Source: Goniomonas avonlea (taxonomy: Eukaryota; Cryptophyceae; Goniomonadida; Goniomonadaceae). Taken from it: 21,877 bases of DNA. Below, piece after piece: positions 20,621-21,877 of the stretch; the first letter of the stretch is position 1; each line of letters opens with the position of its first letter. The stretch lies in the NCBI GenBank assembly GCA_003573635.1, contig QUTJ01031817.1:1-21877 (forward strand), given 5' to 3'. The position numbers and the translations under genes are program-made. Under the pieces are notes generated by a model. The model saw only the letters and a program-made list of their open reading frames with translations, made no database searches and had not been told where the DNA came from.

Positions 20621-21877
20621 ATGAACTGCTTCTTTTTGGTGCATATCCTGGTGCTGATTTTGTTGTCTGTTCCCGGCTCCCGAGCGACTCCACCGATTCT
20701 CTCCTGCCACACGAGGCTCAACCATCCCACGACTGGGGCCATCAGTGTCACTGTCCTTGGGTCGGGCTTCCCCACAGAGGATCTTTCAATTACTGTCCGC
20801 TTTGGAGGTACTCGCCTCTTGGCCACGAGGTGGAGATCCGTCTCCTCCGTGATGTGCAGGGCGCCTCATGGAGCAGGGAGCTCTCTGCTTGTCGCCATTT
20901 CTTACGTGTCCAAAGGATCTAGCTCGCAGTTTTTTTCATTCGATTCCCCGAGTCCGACTTCAGGTTTTGGCATCAATTTTCCTGCGACCTCGCAAACTTC
21001 TGTGACTGTTCTTGGTACCAACTTCGCTATCGTTCAGGCATCGCCCGCCTGGAGGATTCAGGGGTCTCCAGTCGCTGGGTCACGTTGGGTGTCCGAGTCG
21101 TCTCTTCGTGGTAAGACACCGGCTGGGGCTGGGGCCCTGCGAAGAATAGCTGTGACGATCGCGCGAAACTCGAGAGGTTCTCTTAGCAATGTTGCGTCCA
21201 TCGATCAGACTGCGATTTCAAGCGTTGTCAGAACCAATGCCATATCATCAGGAGCAATGTCCATAACTATCTTAGGAACAAATTTTGGGCTCTACCTGTT
21301 TTCTGCTGCCCCTCGAGTTGGGGTAACAGGGGCTGAGGCAACAGTGTGGGTCTCCGAGACCCACCTCCGGGCGAAAGTCGCGAGAGGTGCTGGTGCAGTG
21401 CGGTTACATGTGACACTTGTGCGGAGAACAGGTAATACCCGGACGCATGCTCTGTCGTACCACCTTGCCAGCCTGAGCTCTGCCTTCCGCTCGAACGTGG
21501 CGGCGACGGGCGCGACGAGCATCACAATCTTGGGCACGGACATGGGCAATCCAGATTACTCACAGATTATGCGTGTTTCAGGCACCCCGACTGAGGCGAC
21601 CAAGTGGATGTCCCACAGCATGATCGCTGGCAAGGTGTCCTCGGGTGTCGGAGTCACAGCCCTTCTGAGGACTGTCCGGGTCACCGCGGTGAGGGCGTTC
21701 GAGACGCTGTCGTGGTCCTTCTCTCACGACCGTTCTGGTGTCTCCTCCGCCGTTCAGTCCAACGGACCCGCTTCGGGACATATGTCGGTGACTGTTCTTG
21801 GGTGGAACATGGGTGACGCTGACTTATCGGCCCGCTTGCGTTTTCAAGGATCCGGTGCCGCAGTGACCAAGTGGGTC
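20621..21877 (+). CDS. Secreted IPT-like repeat protein, 5' part (runs off window)
   Basis: A single uninterrupted frame of 419 codons from ATG to the window edge, with no stop and no intron. The start at 20621 was chosen because a signal peptide follows at once (hydrophobic residues 3-16, likely cleavage near residue 22). An in-frame ATG at 20546 would add 25 non-hydrophobic residues. After the signal come tandem repeats of 85-89 residues. The strand motif SVTVLGSGF / SVTVLGTNF / SITILGTNF / SITILGTDM / SVTVLGWNM occurs at residues 42, 127, 214, 300 and 389. Each is followed by an R-x-G strand, then T-x-W-x-S-x-S and a K/R-x-x-x-G-x-G turn. This resembles IPT/TIG immunoglobulin-like domains, but nearly all the cysteines that mark the neighbour's domains are missing. 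It is probably an extracellular structural or adhesive protein. Its C-terminus and any membrane anchor lie outside the window. Confidence 0.85.
   Translation, partial: MNCFFLVHILVLILLSVPGSRATPPILSCHTRLNHPTTGAISVTVLGSGFPTEDLSITVRFGGTRLLATRWRSVSSVMCRAPHGAGSSLLVAISYVSKGSSSQFFSFDSPSPTSGFGINFPATSQTSVTVLGTNFAIVQASPAWRIQGSPVAGSRWVSESSLRGKTPAGAGALRRIAVTIARNSRGSLSNVASIDQTAISSVVRTNAISSGAMSITILGTNFGLYLFSAAPRVGVTGAEATVWVSETHLRAKVARGAGAVRLHVTLVRRTGNTRTHALSYHLASLSSAFRSNVAATGATSITILGTDMGNPDYSQIMRVSGTPTEATKWMSHSMIAGKVSSGVGVTALLRTVRVTAVRAFETLSWSFSHDRSGVSSAVQSNGPASGHMSVTVLGWNMGDADLSARLRFQGSGAAVTKWV

Noticed and set aside
1-21877. CRISPR arrays, rRNA, tRNA, retroviral or LTR-type elements
   Set aside because: The tandem repeats lack regular unique spacers. 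I saw no tRNA- or rRNA-like sequence, and no reverse transcriptase, integrase or capsid motifs.

Overview
This is eukaryotic nuclear DNA. The coding regions are interrupted by many GT-AG introns, there are poly(A)-type signals, and two genes open with N-terminal signal peptides. The host looks like a unicellular protist with moderate GC, compact genes and many very short introns (about 37-55 nt). The intronless IPT-like repeat gene at the right edge resembles gene families I associate with cryptomonads such as Guillardia or Goniomonas, and choanoflagellates also carry many IPT/TIG proteins. The sequence alone does not settle the lineage.

Layout, left to right. 1-2500: mostly non-coding, with an inverted-repeat (MITE-like) block, simple repeats and only weak gene candidates. 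2563-5939 (+): a seven-exon gene for a 785-residue RING-H2 protein, a probable E3 ubiquitin ligase, with a coiled-coil N-terminus and a low-complexity tail. A 38-bp minisatellite fills its last intron and a poly(A) signal follows at 6345. 6360-7015: intergenic, with a perfect 3 x 38 bp tandem repeat and a degenerate repeat array. 7016-11307 (-): a fourteen-exon gene for a secreted GH20 beta-hexosaminidase-like protein of 726 residues. It keeps scaffold motifs of the family but has lost the catalytic ones, and it ends in a coiled coil followed by a five-cysteine ladder. 12136-20192 (-): a 24-exon gene for a 1328-residue type I membrane protein with a signal peptide, about 13 tandem IPT/TIG domains, one transmembrane helix and an 82-residue cytoplasmic tail. 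20621-21877 and beyond (+): the intronless 5' part of a second secreted IPT-like repeat protein, divergently transcribed from the first across a 428-bp spacer.

I built the exon models by hand from reading frame, splice sites and family motifs. In each of the three complete genes every junction keeps phase and the total is a multiple of three (2358, 2181 and 3987 nt), which is strong internal support. The three right-hand genes all enter the secretory pathway, so the right half reads as a cell-surface or extracellular neighbourhood. That grouping is inference.
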